From NCBI GenBank assembly GCA_028277725.1, contig JANQFX010000060.1, positions 41,634-105,633 of the forward strand: a stretch of 64,000 bases of DNA, read 5' to 3'. This DNA is from Thiohalocapsa sp. GTDB lineage: Bacteria > Pseudomonadota > Gammaproteobacteria > Chromatiales > Chromatiaceae. This document shows, in pieces, positions 27,989 to 36,917 of the stretch; the stretch's first letter is position 1; every line of letters starts with the position of its first letter. Both the position numbers and the translations under genes were made by a program. A model generated the notes under the pieces. That model ran no database searches. It saw only the letters and a program-made list of their open reading frames with translations, and was not told where the DNA came from.

Positions 27989-28534
27989 CTAACTCTTGGC
28001 CTTGGTCTCGGCGTATGAATCGGCAGCCGCTTGCGGAATGGCCGACAGCGGCAGAAACATGGGCCGTGGCTCGGGGCGCTCCGCGAGTATGCCTTCGATC
28101 GTCTCCACGGGCTCGAAGCCGAATCGTCCGTAGAAGGATTGCGCGTCCGCCTTGGCATCGACCACCACACCCACGCAGCCCGAATCCGTCGCGGTTCGCC
28201 GGGCCAGGCCGAGTGCGAAGCGCAGTAACCGCTGTCCGACGCCTTGGCCGCGCGCACGCGCCGAGACGGCGAGTCGGGCGATGCGCAGCACCGGCAGCGG
28301 ATAGCGGGGGAGGCGTTTCGCCAGTCTTGGCGGCAGCGCGTCGATCTCGATCATCGAGGGTGTCACGGTGACGAAGCCGACCAGTTCCCCGCCCGACTCG
28401 GCGACATAGGTCACACCCAGGTAGTGACGGAACTGGTTCTGACCCGCGAAGCGGTGGAACCAGCGATCGAGATCAGGTTGCCCGCTGTGGAAGCCGGATC
28501 GGTCGTCCGCCTTGCCTAGACGTCGAATCCGCAT
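27989..28534 (-). CDS. GNAT N-acetyltransferase, TacT/AtaT-type toxin
   Basis: A 181-aa GNAT protein with the layout of tRNA-acetylating toxins: FHSGQPDLDRWFHRFAGQNQ near the N-terminus, PPRLAKRLPRYPLPVLRIARL, acetyl-CoA loop ARGQGVGQRLL, VVDAKADAQSFYGRFGFEPV with the catalytic Tyr in FYGRFGF. Characterised relatives acetylate the amino group of aminoacyl-tRNA and stop translation. The gene lies 5 bases downstream of a ribbon-helix-helix antitoxin on the same strand, the canonical order. A C-terminal extension of about 30 residues (from PMFLPLS) is longer than in TacT; whether the toxin is active is untested. Confidence 0.88.
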   Translation of the reverse strand: MRIRRLGKADDRSGFHSGQPDLDRWFHRFAGQNQFRHYLGVTYVAESGGELVGFVTVTPSMIEIDALPPRLAKRLPRYPLPVLRIARLAVSARARGQGVGQRLLRFALGLARRTATDSGCVGVVVDAKADAQSFYGRFGFEPVETIEGILAERPEPRPMFLPLSAIPQAAADSYAETKAKS

Positions 28535-28539
28535 GGGCG

Positions 28540-28818
28540 TTAAGGCTCGTCGGTGCCGAACTCCCCGTCGAACAGCGCCCGCAAGGCCTCGTTCGGTCCT
28601 TCCTCGGACGCCAATCGTTCCGCCAGACGCTCCGCGGCGTCCGGCGTGATGGTGAGTCTGGGCGGAATGATGGCGTCGTCGGGTAGTTCCGCGATCGTCG
28701 AGAGGTGGTGGAGCAGAGCCTGTTCGATAACAAAGCCTTTCTTCAGTCCGCGGCTGCGGACATAGCGTTCCAGTCGATCGCGGGTCGCGGGCGAGATCGT
28801 CGCGGAAATTTGGGTCAT
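28540..28818 (-). CDS. Ribbon-helix-helix antitoxin of the GNAT pair
   Basis: A 92-aa protein with an N-terminal RHH DNA-binding fold (strand QISATISPATRDRLERYVRS, helices to about residue 45) and a charged C-terminal half (residues 50-92, Glu/Ala/Arg rich) suited to wrapping the toxin. RHH antitoxins of this class neutralise the toxin and repress their own operon as part of the complex. It is the first gene of the pair. An inverted repeat 30 bases upstream (28849-28871) is the likely operator. Confidence 0.85.
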   Translation of the reverse strand: MTQISATISPATRDRLERYVRSRGLKKGFVIEQALLHHLSTIAELPDDAIIPPRLTITPDAAERLAERLASEEGPNEALRALFDGEFGTDEP

Positions 28819-28848
28819 CGGCGTGGTTCCCGGCCTCTACATTTTCGT

Positions 28849-28871
28849 ATAGAAGTTTAGCAGATTTCTAT
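28849..28871 (-). promoter_or_regulatory. Candidate toxin-antitoxin operator
   Basis: ATAGAA (28849-28854) and TTCTAT (28866-28871) form an inverted repeat with an 11-base spacer, in a locally AT-rich patch immediately upstream of the antitoxin start. On the minus strand the right-hand half lies in AACTTCTATACG, which could also serve as the -10 region. Size, position and AT content suit an RHH operator. Confidence 0.45.
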
Positions 28872-28963
28872 TCACCAGGATCGCTGCTTTGGAAAACCCC
28901 GTACATCGCCGGATGCCGTGATAGGCTGCGCCCTCGATCCCATCAACGATTGCCGACCCTGCG

Positions 28964-29752
28964 ATGACTTCCGGACGACCCTTCGGCGCCCTGGGCACCG
29001 ACCTGCTGCCGACCTTCATGACCGCACCATTGCGCTTCGCCCTGGAGGCGCGTGCTCCCTGGGAGTTCGGGGCCGGCGTAGCGGCACAGCCCCTGCTGAC
29101 ACTGGCGCCCAAGGGTGACGGGCACCCGGTTCTGGTACTACCGCTGATGTTCGGCAGCGATCTCAATACCCTGCCGCTACGCACCTTCCTGTCTGGGCGC
29201 GGCTATATGGTCTCGGCCTGGGGGCAGGGCGTGAATCTTGGACCTCGCTCCGGCGTATTCGAGGCTTGCATGGTCCGACTCGCCGAGTTGCGCAAAGGCT
29301 ACGGACAAGAGGTCAGTCTGGTGGGCTGGAGCCTGGGCGGGTTGTTCGCGCGGGCATTGGCGGCCGCTGCACCCGAGCGGGTGCGCCAGGTGATTTGCCT
29401 AGGGTCGCCACTGACGGGGGACCCGAGCCCAGCGGAGCTCTGGCGTGGCTACGAGCGCATTACGGGCGATCCCATGGGCCTGCCACCTGGCTTGGGCGAA
29501 CTGCGCGGCCCGCTGTCGGTGCCGGAGACGAGTATCTATAGCCATTCGGATGGTATCGTGCCCTGGCAGCATAGCCGGATCGAGCCGTCCGCGACGGCGG
29601 AGAACATCGCGGTGGAGTCGAGCCACCTTGGGCTGGGTGGTCATCCGCTCACCCTCTACGCGCTCGCCGACCGGTTGGCGCAACCACGTGATGCCTGGCG
29701 TCCTTTTCGGCCCGAGGGCCCATTGGCCATGCTCTATCCAAGGACCGACTGA
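28964..29752 (+). CDS. Alpha/beta hydrolase
   Basis: A 262-aa alpha/beta-fold hydrolase. Visible features: VLVLPLMFGSDLNTLPL (oxyanion region), nucleophile elbow GWSLGG, acid residue in HSDGIVPW, and a C-terminal His in SSHLGLGGHP. No signal peptide. The pattern resembles lipases and PHA-synthase-related hydrolases, but no polyhydroxyalkanoate gene is nearby. It is divergent from the toxin-antitoxin operon with 145 bases between. Substrate unknown. Confidence 0.82.
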   Translation: MTSGRPFGALGTDLLPTFMTAPLRFALEARAPWEFGAGVAAQPLLTLAPKGDGHPVLVLPLMFGSDLNTLPLRTFLSGRGYMVSAWGQGVNLGPRSGVFEACMVRLAELRKGYGQEVSLVGWSLGGLFARALAAAAPERVRQVICLGSPLTGDPSPAELWRGYERITGDPMGLPPGLGELRGPLSVPETSIYSHSDGIVPWQHSRIEPSATAENIAVESSHLGLGGHPLTLYALADRLAQPRDAWRPFRPEGPLAMLYPRTD

Positions 29753-29855
29753 CCGACGGCCTGCCCAGATCAGGCACCTTGTGGCGGCAGGATAGCGGCC
29801 GGTGGGTCGACCTCCAGGTCGACCCATCATCACTGGCCAAGCTATCGAGTCGGGT

Positions 29856-30764
29856 TCATGCCTCTGCAGCACCGCGGAGCAGGATATCGACCCGCCGGTT
29901 GCGCTGACGGCCAGTGACGCTGCCGTTGTCGGCGATGGGCTCGGCGTCGCCGACACCCTCCATCGGCAGCCGATCGGCGGGGACGCCCAGTGCCATCAAC
30001 ATCTCGCGCACGGACTCTGCTCGTGCCGCGGCCAACGCGAGGTTGGCGTCCGATGCGCCCGTCGAGTCGGTGTGGCCGCGCAGCAGGGCGACCTGCTCCG
30101 GGTGGTCGAGCAGAAACCGCGCCAGCGGCGCCAGCGCTTGCCGCGCATCGACGGGCAGGCTCGACCGACCCGGCTCGAAGCGCAGCGCTGTCTCGTCCAA
30201 CCGCACCAGCATTCCCGTTGCTGAGAACTGGGCGCCCAGTCCGGCGTAGGCGGCATTCAACTGCGCCTGTTCCTCCCTCGCGTCCGCCACGGCACGGGCC
30301 TGGGCCTCGGCCTGACGGATGGCGGCCTCGGCCCGTACCAGCCGCTCCTCCAAGTCGGTGAGGCGGGTGACCAGGGCGTCGCCGATGCCGCCCTGGGCGA
30401 GGCGCTCTTCGAACCGGTGGACGCGGACCGCGAGTACATCGCTCGCCTCGGCCTCGGCCTCGGCCTCGGCGGTGAGGTCATCGATGCGGTCGTGGGCATC
30501 GCTCAGGCGCTGCTCGAGGGTGAGCAAGGCGTTGGCGTCCAGGCCGTTGGTCGGTTCGCTGCCGGCGGCCGGTGCGCCGTGTGTTTGCTTCGCGTTGGCC
30601 CGCACCTGTGCGGTGCCTTCCGCCACCAGCTGCTCGGCGTCCAGGCCCCAGGCGAGCAGGAGCCCGCTGCCGAACAGGGCGGCAAGCAGGCTCAGTACGA
30701 GGATGCCGCGGGCGTTGCCCTGGCTGGGAGAGGTCGGGGCCTTCGGCGGCTCGGTGTCATTCAT
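29856..30764 (-). CDS. OmpA-family protein with membrane anchor and coiled coil
   Basis: A 302-aa envelope protein. After a short cytoplasmic N-terminus comes one membrane helix (GILVLSLLAALFGSGLLLAW), a long coiled-coil region (residues about 70-165, Ala/Glu/Arg/Leu rich with EAEAEAEA) and a C-terminal OmpA/MotB peptidoglycan-binding domain (LLRGHTDSTGASDANLALAAARAESVREML, GVGDAEPIADN, GRQRNRRVDILL). It should anchor in the inner membrane and bind peptidoglycan. The neighbour 42 bases downstream on the same strand is a SLAC1/TehA-type channel; a functional link is not evident. Confidence 0.88.
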   Translation of the reverse strand: MNDTEPPKAPTSPSQGNARGILVLSLLAALFGSGLLLAWGLDAEQLVAEGTAQVRANAKQTHGAPAAGSEPTNGLDANALLTLEQRLSDAHDRIDDLTAEAEAEAEASDVLAVRVHRFEERLAQGGIGDALVTRLTDLEERLVRAEAAIRQAEAQARAVADAREEQAQLNAAYAGLGAQFSATGMLVRLDETALRFEPGRSSLPVDARQALAPLARFLLDHPEQVALLRGHTDSTGASDANLALAAARAESVREMLMALGVPADRLPMEGVGDAEPIADNGSVTGRQRNRRVDILLRGAAEA

Positions 30765-30806
30765 GGTCGTGTCTCCTGAAGTCGGCTGATCTGGTGCTTG
30801 GGCGCA

Positions 30807-31838
30807 TCACTCGGGCAGACAGATGCCGCGACGGCGCACGGCGATGCCGGTCTGGACCAGCAGCAGCGCAACGATGCCGCTGAGCATGGTCAGCAGGCCG
30901 AAGCCGAGGTATAGGAACAGCGCATTGCCGGTTTCCTCGGCCATGAGCATGCTGGCGATGCTCACCGCCGCGAGCGGGAAGGAGTAGGCCCACCAGGACA
31001 AGAAGAACCGCAGGCGGGTGAAGCGGCTCGCCTGCGTCACCAGGAGCAGGGTGAAGAAGACCGCGGAGAAGTAGAGCACCCGGGCGAAGACATCCACGTC
31101 GCCCGTGAGGCGCACATAGGCAATGAAGCCCACCGCCGGCGGTGCGATCAGGATGAACAGGGTCGGCATCAGGCGCTCGGGCAACGGCTGATGGAACAGT
31201 ACGCGGTAGAAGACGATGGTCAGCAGCACCGGCCAGAGCACGATGCCGATGCTGAAGAAGAACCAGGCCACCAGGTCGTAGCCCAGCGGCACACCGGCAA
31301 CGGGTACCAGCACGTTGCCCACCGCGGGGATGAACCAGGCCGGGTTCATGTGCTGGATCTGGAAGTGCTCGTGGTGGATCCAGGCGTTGACGACGAACAG
31401 AGTAAAGCCGAACTGCAGCGCCGCGCCGGTCATCCAGAGCCAGTGGCTGGCCGTCGGCGCCAGGCCTAGGTAGACGACGCTGAGCAACAGCAAGCTGATA
31501 GCCATGGCCGGCATGAAGTTGATGCGCACTGGGTGTCGCAACTCCTCGCGCACAGCGCTTGGATGCAGGACGACCTTGGACGCGTAGAGCAGTGCCAGGA
31601 TGGCGAACAGCACGGTCGTCGCGCCGATCAGCCAGGGCACGAAGGGGAAGCTCCGTTCGGTCACGGCTTGAGCCTTCTCCCAGCCGATGGTGAGCCCGGC
31701 CATACCCATGACCATGGAGAAGAACGCCGCGGGGAAGTGCTCCAGGCGGTTGATCGGGACGGATGGCTGGTCGGGCGCCACGCCCTGCGATGCCGGAGCA
31801 TCCAGGGCGCTGGCGGCCGCGGTCGCCTCTGTTGTCAT
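30807..31838 (-). CDS. SLAC1/TehA-family anion channel or transporter
   Basis: A 343-aa membrane protein with ten predicted helices. Diagnostic pieces: NRLEHFPAAFFSMVMGMAGLTIGWEKA at the N-terminus, NPAWFIPAVGNVLVPVAG, and LSWWAYSFPLAAVSIAS. The family includes TehA (tellurite resistance) and plant SLAC1 anion channels; many bacterial members are annotated as C4-dicarboxylate transporters. I start at ATG 31838, where GGAGGCAGC provides a ribosome-binding site; the longer frame to 32168 lacks similarity. Substrate unknown. Divergent from the DUF2333 gene. Confidence 0.88.
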   Translation of the reverse strand: MTTEATAAASALDAPASQGVAPDQPSVPINRLEHFPAAFFSMVMGMAGLTIGWEKAQAVTERSFPFVPWLIGATTVLFAILALLYASKVVLHPSAVREELRHPVRINFMPAMAISLLLLSVVYLGLAPTASHWLWMTGAALQFGFTLFVVNAWIHHEHFQIQHMNPAWFIPAVGNVLVPVAGVPLGYDLVAWFFFSIGIVLWPVLLTIVFYRVLFHQPLPERLMPTLFILIAPPAVGFIAYVRLTGDVDVFARVLYFSAVFFTLLLVTQASRFTRLRFFLSWWAYSFPLAAVSIASMLMAEETGNALFLYLGFGLLTMLSGIVALLLVQTGIAVRRRGICLPE

Positions 31839-32156
31839 GCTGCCTCCGAGTCGAGTCGTTGTGGTGGCTGTCCGCCTCCGTGTCGTCGCGGCGGTAGACC
31901 TGAATGCGTCGCAGTCTAGGACCCGTGCGGCCCGCGACGCATTGACAAATCTCGGAGTAGAAGAGTGGGTTTCTGTCGCCGCAGGGCGCCGGGGGCCGCG
32001 GATCGCGTCCTCGAGCGTCGGCTCAATCTCCTGTCCTTGAAGTGGTAATTGCCAAAGCACAATTCCCTGTGCATTAGAAATCGCTAACGTACTTGGGGAA
32101 GGCGGGTGGTCGGGCGGCGAGGCCGTGCCGGGGATGCCGCTTGGACATTCGAGGTC
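31839..32156. other. Divergent intergenic region
   Basis: The 318 bases between the SLAC1-type gene and the DUF2333 gene contain a TTGACA at 31942-31947 without a convincing -10 partner, and an AT-rich patch around 32050-32090. Nothing else is recognised. Confidence 0.3.
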
Positions 32157-33236
32157 ATGATGAAGCACCAGACTCCGGCGATGCCGGCCCCCCCGAGAGC
32201 CGACGGGGACATCGAACGCAGCATAGAACAGCGCAGCCGTTCCACCTGGGGCAGGTGGATGCTCCCCGTGGCCGTGGCGACGGTCCTGCTGACGGGGCTA
32301 TTGATGCTCCATTGGGGGCGGCAGCCCGAGTCCCTGAACATCGACGCACTGGCGCGGGAGGAGCTCGAGGCCGCCGGGGGCGAGCGGGTGACGGGGGCCC
32401 TGTTCACGGCGAGCATTCTCGGCGTGGGCGGCACTCTGCTCGATAAGCCGGGCGGCTTTCTGCACAACGATCGCCTGCCGCCCGGGGCCATCATGGACAA
32501 CATGCCCAGCTGGGAGTGCGGCGTGGTCATGGCGTTGCGCGACGCGGTGCAGGCCCTGCGCGACGATTTCACCCGCTCCCAGACCCAGTCCATCGAGAAC
32601 CTCCAGGTCAAGGAGGCCGACCTGAAGTTTGCCATGGACCCCAAGCGCTGGGTGCTGCCGGCTGCGGAGGACTCCTATCGAGAGGGGCTCTCGGCGCTGC
32701 GTGCCTATTTGGCCGAGCTGGACGCCGGGCGGGCGCCCTTCTATCCGCGTGCGGACAATCTGGCCGACTACCTCGGCCTGGTGGAGAAGCGGCTCGGCAA
32801 CTTCGGCGTGCGGCTCGGAGCCTCGGCGGGCGTCGGTATGCCCGGCGTGTCCAGATTCGAGGCGACAGAAGCTCAGTCTGCACTATCCAAGGGCGCCGGC
32901 GGGGCAGGGGATACGATGCCGCCCGCCGACACCTTCGACCCGAGCCGGGTGGACGACGTCTTCTTCTGTTCGCGCGGCTACACCTGGGCGTTGCTGCACT
33001 TCATGCGGGCGGTGCAGCGCGACTTCTCGCAGGTGTTGACGGACAAGAATGCCCACGAGCAGGTGAGCCGGATCGTGCGCGACCTCGAGGGCGCCATCAA
33101 GCCCATGCGCAGCCCGGTGGTGCTGAACGGCGCGGGCTTTGGGCTGCTGGCCAACCACTCGCTGGTGGCGGCGTCCTACGTGGCGCGGGTCAATGCCGCG
33201 GTCATCGATCTGCGTCTGCTGATGGAGCAGGGGTGA
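32157..33236 (+). CDS. DUF2333 family protein
   Basis: A 359-aa protein with one N-terminal membrane helix (MLPVAVATVLLTGLLMLHW) and a large extracytoplasmic domain with the family-typical PGGFLHNDRLPPGAIMDNMPSWECG, LRDDFTRSQTQS, DNLADYLGLVEKRLGN and VDDVFFCSRGYTWALLHFM segments. Function is unknown; the topology implies a periplasmic role. An ATG pair at 32157 and 32160 follows GAGGT; the second has the better spacing, so the protein may begin MKHQ. Confidence 0.88.
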   Translation: MMKHQTPAMPAPPRADGDIERSIEQRSRSTWGRWMLPVAVATVLLTGLLMLHWGRQPESLNIDALAREELEAAGGERVTGALFTASILGVGGTLLDKPGGFLHNDRLPPGAIMDNMPSWECGVVMALRDAVQALRDDFTRSQTQSIENLQVKEADLKFAMDPKRWVLPAAEDSYREGLSALRAYLAELDAGRAPFYPRADNLADYLGLVEKRLGNFGVRLGASAGVGMPGVSRFEATEAQSALSKGAGGAGDTMPPADTFDPSRVDDVFFCSRGYTWALLHFMRAVQRDFSQVLTDKNAHEQVSRIVRDLEGAIKPMRSPVVLNGAGFGLLANHSLVAASYVARVNAAVIDLRLLMEQG

Positions 33237-33289
33237 GGGGCGGTGTCGGGCTACGCGCCGAGGCCCTGGCCCGACCTACTGCCTCGTCG

Positions 33290-33350
33290 TCGTTGTCGTC
33301 ATCGAGCACCCGACGAGGACGACAACGATAACGAAGACAACGATAACGAA
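33290..33350. repeat. Inverted and direct GACAACGA-type repeats
   Basis: TCGTTGTCGTC (33290-33300) is the exact reverse complement of GACGACAACGA (33318-33328), and GACAACGATAACGAA occurs twice in tandem (33321-33335, 33336-33350). It lies between convergent DUF2333 and aldolase genes. Similar GACAACGA words occur at 26057-26079 and 54225-54240, also intergenic. Confidence 0.6.
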
Positions 33351-33363
33351 AAAGACCGACGGC

Positions 33364-34374
33364 TCAGGACTCGGAGACGACCTTGTCGTAGAAGCCGCGG
33401 AAGTCGTCCGGTGTCTCACCCTCGCGCCATTCGATGGCGGTGCGCGGGTGCTGGTTGAGCTGCCCGCTGATGTTGTAGGGCAGCGACGGCCCCCAATCGA
33501 TGTCCGCGCGCAGCGGCAAGACCTGCTCCTGGATAACGTCGACGACCGGCCGCAGGTCGAACTTGGGATTGCGCAGGAAGCCGAGCAACAGCTCAGTCGG
33601 GCAGTTGCCGGCGCCACGGCCCAGGCCCAACAGGGTGCAGTCCACCCGATTCGCACCGAGGATGATCGCCTCGATGGTGTTGGCGAAGGCGAGCTGCTGG
33701 TTATTGTGGGCGTGGATGCCGATCTCCTTGTCGGTGCCCTCCAGTGCCCGGGTGTAGGTGCGGTACAGGCGCTCCACCTGCTCGCGATACAGGTGGCCGA
33801 AGCTGTCGACGATGACCATGGTGCTCGCCGGTGTGTCGGCCACGGCCGTGAGTACGGTGTCGATCTCGGCGTCAGTGATGTTCGACACCGCCATCAGGTT
33901 GGCAGTGGTCTCGTAGCCCAGCTCTGCGGCGTGGCGGATCATGTCCTCGGCCTCGGCGAGCTGGTGCGCGTAGAAGGCCACGCGGATCACGTCCAGTGGA
34001 CTCTCGGCGGCGGGTACGATATCCGTTTGCCAGTCGGACTTGCCGGCATCCGCCATGGCCGCGAGTCGGAGTCCCGTGGCCTTTGGGTCGTGCTCGGAGA
34101 ACAGCCGGTTCAGATCTGCCTCCTTGCAGTGCCGCCAAGGCCCGAACTTCTCGATGGGGAAGCTCCGTGTGGAGTTCTTGTAGCCGACCTCCATGGTGTC
34201 GATGCCGGCGGCAATACAGGCCTGGTAGACGGCGCGCACGAAGTCGTCGCTGAACCGGTGCGCGTTGATGAGTCCGCCGTCGCGCACGGTACAGTCGAGC
34301 ACTTGGAGCTCGGGTCGATAGGTGATCCAGGGTGCCTTTGCAGTTGCCGTCGTCGTCTCCGCCATGGTGCTCAC
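33364..34374 (-). CDS. HMGL-like (DRE-TIM) aldolase, orphan
   Basis: A 336-aa protein of the family containing 4-hydroxy-2-oxovalerate aldolase, HMG-CoA lyase and LeuA. The catalytic metal/acid segment is LDCTVRDGGLINAHRFSDDF; the metal His pair is in IGIHAHNNQQLAFAN; GLGRGAGNCPTELLL matches the conserved substrate loop. The usual partner for the oxovalerate aldolase, an acylating aldehyde dehydrogenase, is absent, and no aromatic-catabolism gene is near. A different aldol substrate is therefore plausible. Alternative starts at residues 1 and 4 differ little. Confidence 0.85.
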   Translation of the reverse strand: MSTMAETTTATAKAPWITYRPELQVLDCTVRDGGLINAHRFSDDFVRAVYQACIAAGIDTMEVGYKNSTRSFPIEKFGPWRHCKEADLNRLFSEHDPKATGLRLAAMADAGKSDWQTDIVPAAESPLDVIRVAFYAHQLAEAEDMIRHAAELGYETTANLMAVSNITDAEIDTVLTAVADTPASTMVIVDSFGHLYREQVERLYRTYTRALEGTDKEIGIHAHNNQQLAFANTIEAIILGANRVDCTLLGLGRGAGNCPTELLLGFLRNPKFDLRPVVDVIQEQVLPLRADIDWGPSLPYNISGQLNQHPRTAIEWREGETPDDFRGFYDKVVSES

Positions 34375-34691
34375 TCCGCGCTGTGGTTTGCGGCATTGTG
34401 CACCGCAAAAGGCGGCCGTAGCATTGGCATCGATCAGCTAAGGGCCTGTTCCGGGCGCAGAGAATCTCGCGGCCCTCGCCGAGAGGAGGGGGCGCTGTAG
34501 AATCCGGCGAATGACGACTCGACGCCGGTGGAGCGGAGCGCGCTGGAGTCCCTCGGTCTTGGCGGCATCGGCGCCTGCTTCCGGCGTTGCGTTGTCGGTC
34601 TCGAGCACGATGACGGCGGCGAAGGCCTGCTAATCGATACCGATCTTGGCCGCCATCCGCGCTCGGGCTTGTGGGAGGGGCGGCGGCTCCG
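34375..34691. other. Intergenic region without recognised gene
   Basis: The 317 bases between the aldolase start and the S1-domain gene stop (both minus strand) show no convincing coding frame and no clear terminator. The frame open on the plus strand here has composition typical of GC-rich shadow frames. Confidence 0.4.
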
Positions 34692-35939
34692 TCAGTCGTC
34701 GCGCCCCATCTGCTCCTTCAGCAGATCGCCGAAGGAGCCGGTGCGCTCCTCGAAGGCGGCGCCTTGGTCATTGCGCCCGCGGCGTCTGCCGGCCTTGCGC
34801 GGGTCTTCTCGGTAGGCATCGCGGTAGTCGGGCTCGGGCTCCATGGCCCCCGCGTCGTCGGCAAGGGACAGACCGATGCGCTTGCGGTCCGGCTCCACCT
34901 TGAGAATAGTAGCGCTCACCTGCTGGCCGGTGCTGAGCACCTCCTGCGGGTGTTCCAGGCGTCGGCCTGCGCCGAGCTCGGAGATGTGGATCAGCCCTTC
35001 CAGGCCGGGTTCCAGCTCGACGAAGGCGCCGAAGGGCTGCAAACGGGTGACGCGACCATCCACGCGGCTGCCGACGCCGTAGCGGCTGACCGCGTCGGAC
35101 CAGGGGTCCTTGGCCAGGGCTCGGATGGACAGTGCAATCTTCTGCGGGCGCTTGGGGTCGCCGGTCTCCTCGATGCGCAGCACCGCGACCTCGACTTCCT
35201 GGCCGAGGCTGACCACGTCCTCCGGGTGACGGATCCGGGTCATGGACATCTCGCTGATGTGTACCATGCCTTCGACGCCGCCCAGGTCGACGAAGGCGCC
35301 GAACTCCTTCAGTCCGACCACCTTGCCGTTGAGCACCGCGCCCTCCTTGAGCTGCTCTCTCAGGGCCTCAGCCTGGGCGGCGCGCTCTTCTTCCAGCAGG
35401 GCCCGGCGCGAGACCACCATGTTGAGCCGCTTGCCGCCTTCGAACTTGGTGATGCGGAAGGCGTGGTGCTGTCCGACCAGCACGGAAAGGTCCTCGACGA
35501 AGCGGATGTCCGCCTGTGAGGCCGGACAGAAGGCGCGATGGCCGGCGATGCGCACTTCTAGGCCGCCCTTGGTGGTGCCGGTGAAACTGCCCTCCACCGG
35601 CAGGCCCTGGTTGTAGGCGGCCTCGAGCTCGTCGGCGCCATGCGCCGCCTTGCCGTGCTTGCCGCCGAGGGTGATGGCACCCGTCTCGGCGTCGACACTG
35701 GCGATCACGGCCTCCAGGGCATCGCCGACGGCGACCGTCAGGTTGCCGTCGTGGTCCTTCAGGTTGGCTGTGTCCATGGTCGCCTCGGCCTTGCCGCCCA
35801 GGTCGACGAAGACCTGTTCCTCGCCGACGGCGATCACCTCGCCCTTGACCCGGTCACCGGGTTTGTGTCGCTCGGCGACGGCCTGCTCGGTCTTTTCCAG
35901 CTCCCGCATCAGGGCCTCGAATTCGGTCTCGTCTGTCAT
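34692..35939 (-). CDS. S1 RNA-binding domain protein (ribosomal S1-like)
   Basis: A 415-aa protein with four S1-type OB-fold repeats: about residues 25-90 (GDRVKGEVIAVGEEQVFVDL), 105-170 (more diverged), 195-265 (LNGKVVGLKEFGAFVDLGG, GMVHISEMS) and 285-355 (VDGRVTRLQPFGAFVELEPG, GLIHISELG). An acidic N-terminus and a basic, Arg/Asp-rich tail flank them. It is shorter than canonical RpsA (six repeats, about 557 aa), so it is more likely an S1-like RNA-binding factor than the ribosomal protein itself. Start ATG 35939 (MTDETEFEAL) was preferred over an upstream ATG. Confidence 0.88.
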   Translation of the reverse strand: MTDETEFEALMRELEKTEQAVAERHKPGDRVKGEVIAVGEEQVFVDLGGKAEATMDTANLKDHDGNLTVAVGDALEAVIASVDAETGAITLGGKHGKAAHGADELEAAYNQGLPVEGSFTGTTKGGLEVRIAGHRAFCPASQADIRFVEDLSVLVGQHHAFRITKFEGGKRLNMVVSRRALLEEERAAQAEALREQLKEGAVLNGKVVGLKEFGAFVDLGGVEGMVHISEMSMTRIRHPEDVVSLGQEVEVAVLRIEETGDPKRPQKIALSIRALAKDPWSDAVSRYGVGSRVDGRVTRLQPFGAFVELEPGLEGLIHISELGAGRRLEHPQEVLSTGQQVSATILKVEPDRKRIGLSLADDAGAMEPEPDYRDAYREDPRKAGRRRGRNDQGAAFEERTGSFGDLLKEQMGRDD

Positions 35940-36153
35940 GCTCGTCTTGGCCTGTCTCGGGGGCCGGTCGGTTGGGCTAAATGTCGTGTTGGAAGCGCTT
36001 CGGAAACGGGCGCTCACCCTGTGGGGCAGGATGCCCTGCCGATGTGTGCGGCCGTCCATGCAGAACGGGGCGCTGAAATGGAAGCGGCGCGAGACTCAGG
36101 TTCCCTGATTCGCGTTCGCTGGATATCCCAGGACGGCATTGTTCAGCGATTCC

Positions 36154-36528
36154 CTAGTGCTTGTTGTCGTCTGCCGCAGCTTCCGCGGGCAGGCCGCCGC
36201 GCTCCTGGAGCTCGGTGCGGTAGTCGAGAAAGTCCTCGAGATGCGCGACCAGCCGGGCGGCCAGGTCGGCGTCGTCGGTATGAGCCGGACGACCCTCGGC
36301 GCGGGCGATGGCCAGATCGGGTGCGACCATTTCCAGTACGACATACGCAAGCAGGCCCTCGGCGATGAGCTGCGCGGCATCAGTACGCCAGTCGGGTCGT
36401 TCGGCGCTCAGCGCGTCGCATGCAGCGGGCTCGAGTAGGCCAGCCTGCTCTGCCACCCAGGCCTCCAAAACACGGCGGGAGCTGTCCGGGTCGGGCACGG
36501 ACCGAAGGCTGGGGTCGGGGCTGGACAT
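36154..36528 (-). CDS. Hypothetical acidic protein
   Basis: A 124-aa protein from ATG 36528, mostly helical by composition (VLEAWVAEQAGLLEPAACDAL, WRTDAAQLIAEGLLAYVVLEM) and acidic, ending EAAADDNKH. No family recognised. It lies 214 bases upstream of the S1-domain gene start, same strand. Confidence 0.6.
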   Translation of the reverse strand: MSSPDPSLRSVPDPDSSRRVLEAWVAEQAGLLEPAACDALSAERPDWRTDAAQLIAEGLLAYVVLEMVAPDLAIARAEGRPAHTDDADLAARLVAHLEDFLDYRTELQERGGLPAEAAADDNKH

Positions 36529-36917
36529 GGCGGTGGTCGCCGTCGACAGCGGCGGGCGAGAACTACAGGGTGATTTGGCGGATTCTAACCATCCGTTCCG
36601 CCGGGGGCCACCACACAATTGCAAACTAGGGTCCAGTGCATGGTCGCCCCGCCGGCGCGTTCGCGCTCCATACTCGCGGGTCGGACGATAATAGCAGGCA
36701 ATCTCGACGGCCAAGAGCAGTACGACACCCATCGTCGGCCCGCTCGTCTAGCGATTCACCGCGACCATGACGACGCCATCGAGCCGCTTCGGTATGATCC
36801 GACAGGAGCCGTCCACAGGCTCGATGCCGTTTGGAACAGGCCGCGCGTCCGCCTCGGCTTGCTGTCTTCAGTGCCCGGCTCAGGGGCTGCAACCACGCCG
36901 CCGTGGCTCTACGATCG
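36529..36917. other. Divergent intergenic region
   Basis: 389 bases between the hypothetical gene (minus) and the methyltransferase gene (plus). I see no repeat, terminator or consensus promoter that I would defend. Confidence 0.35.

Noticed and set aside
34528..34815. Plus-strand frame between the aldolase and S1-domain genes
   Set aside because: Its 3' half is antisense to the S1-domain gene and the residue pattern is typical of shadow frames.
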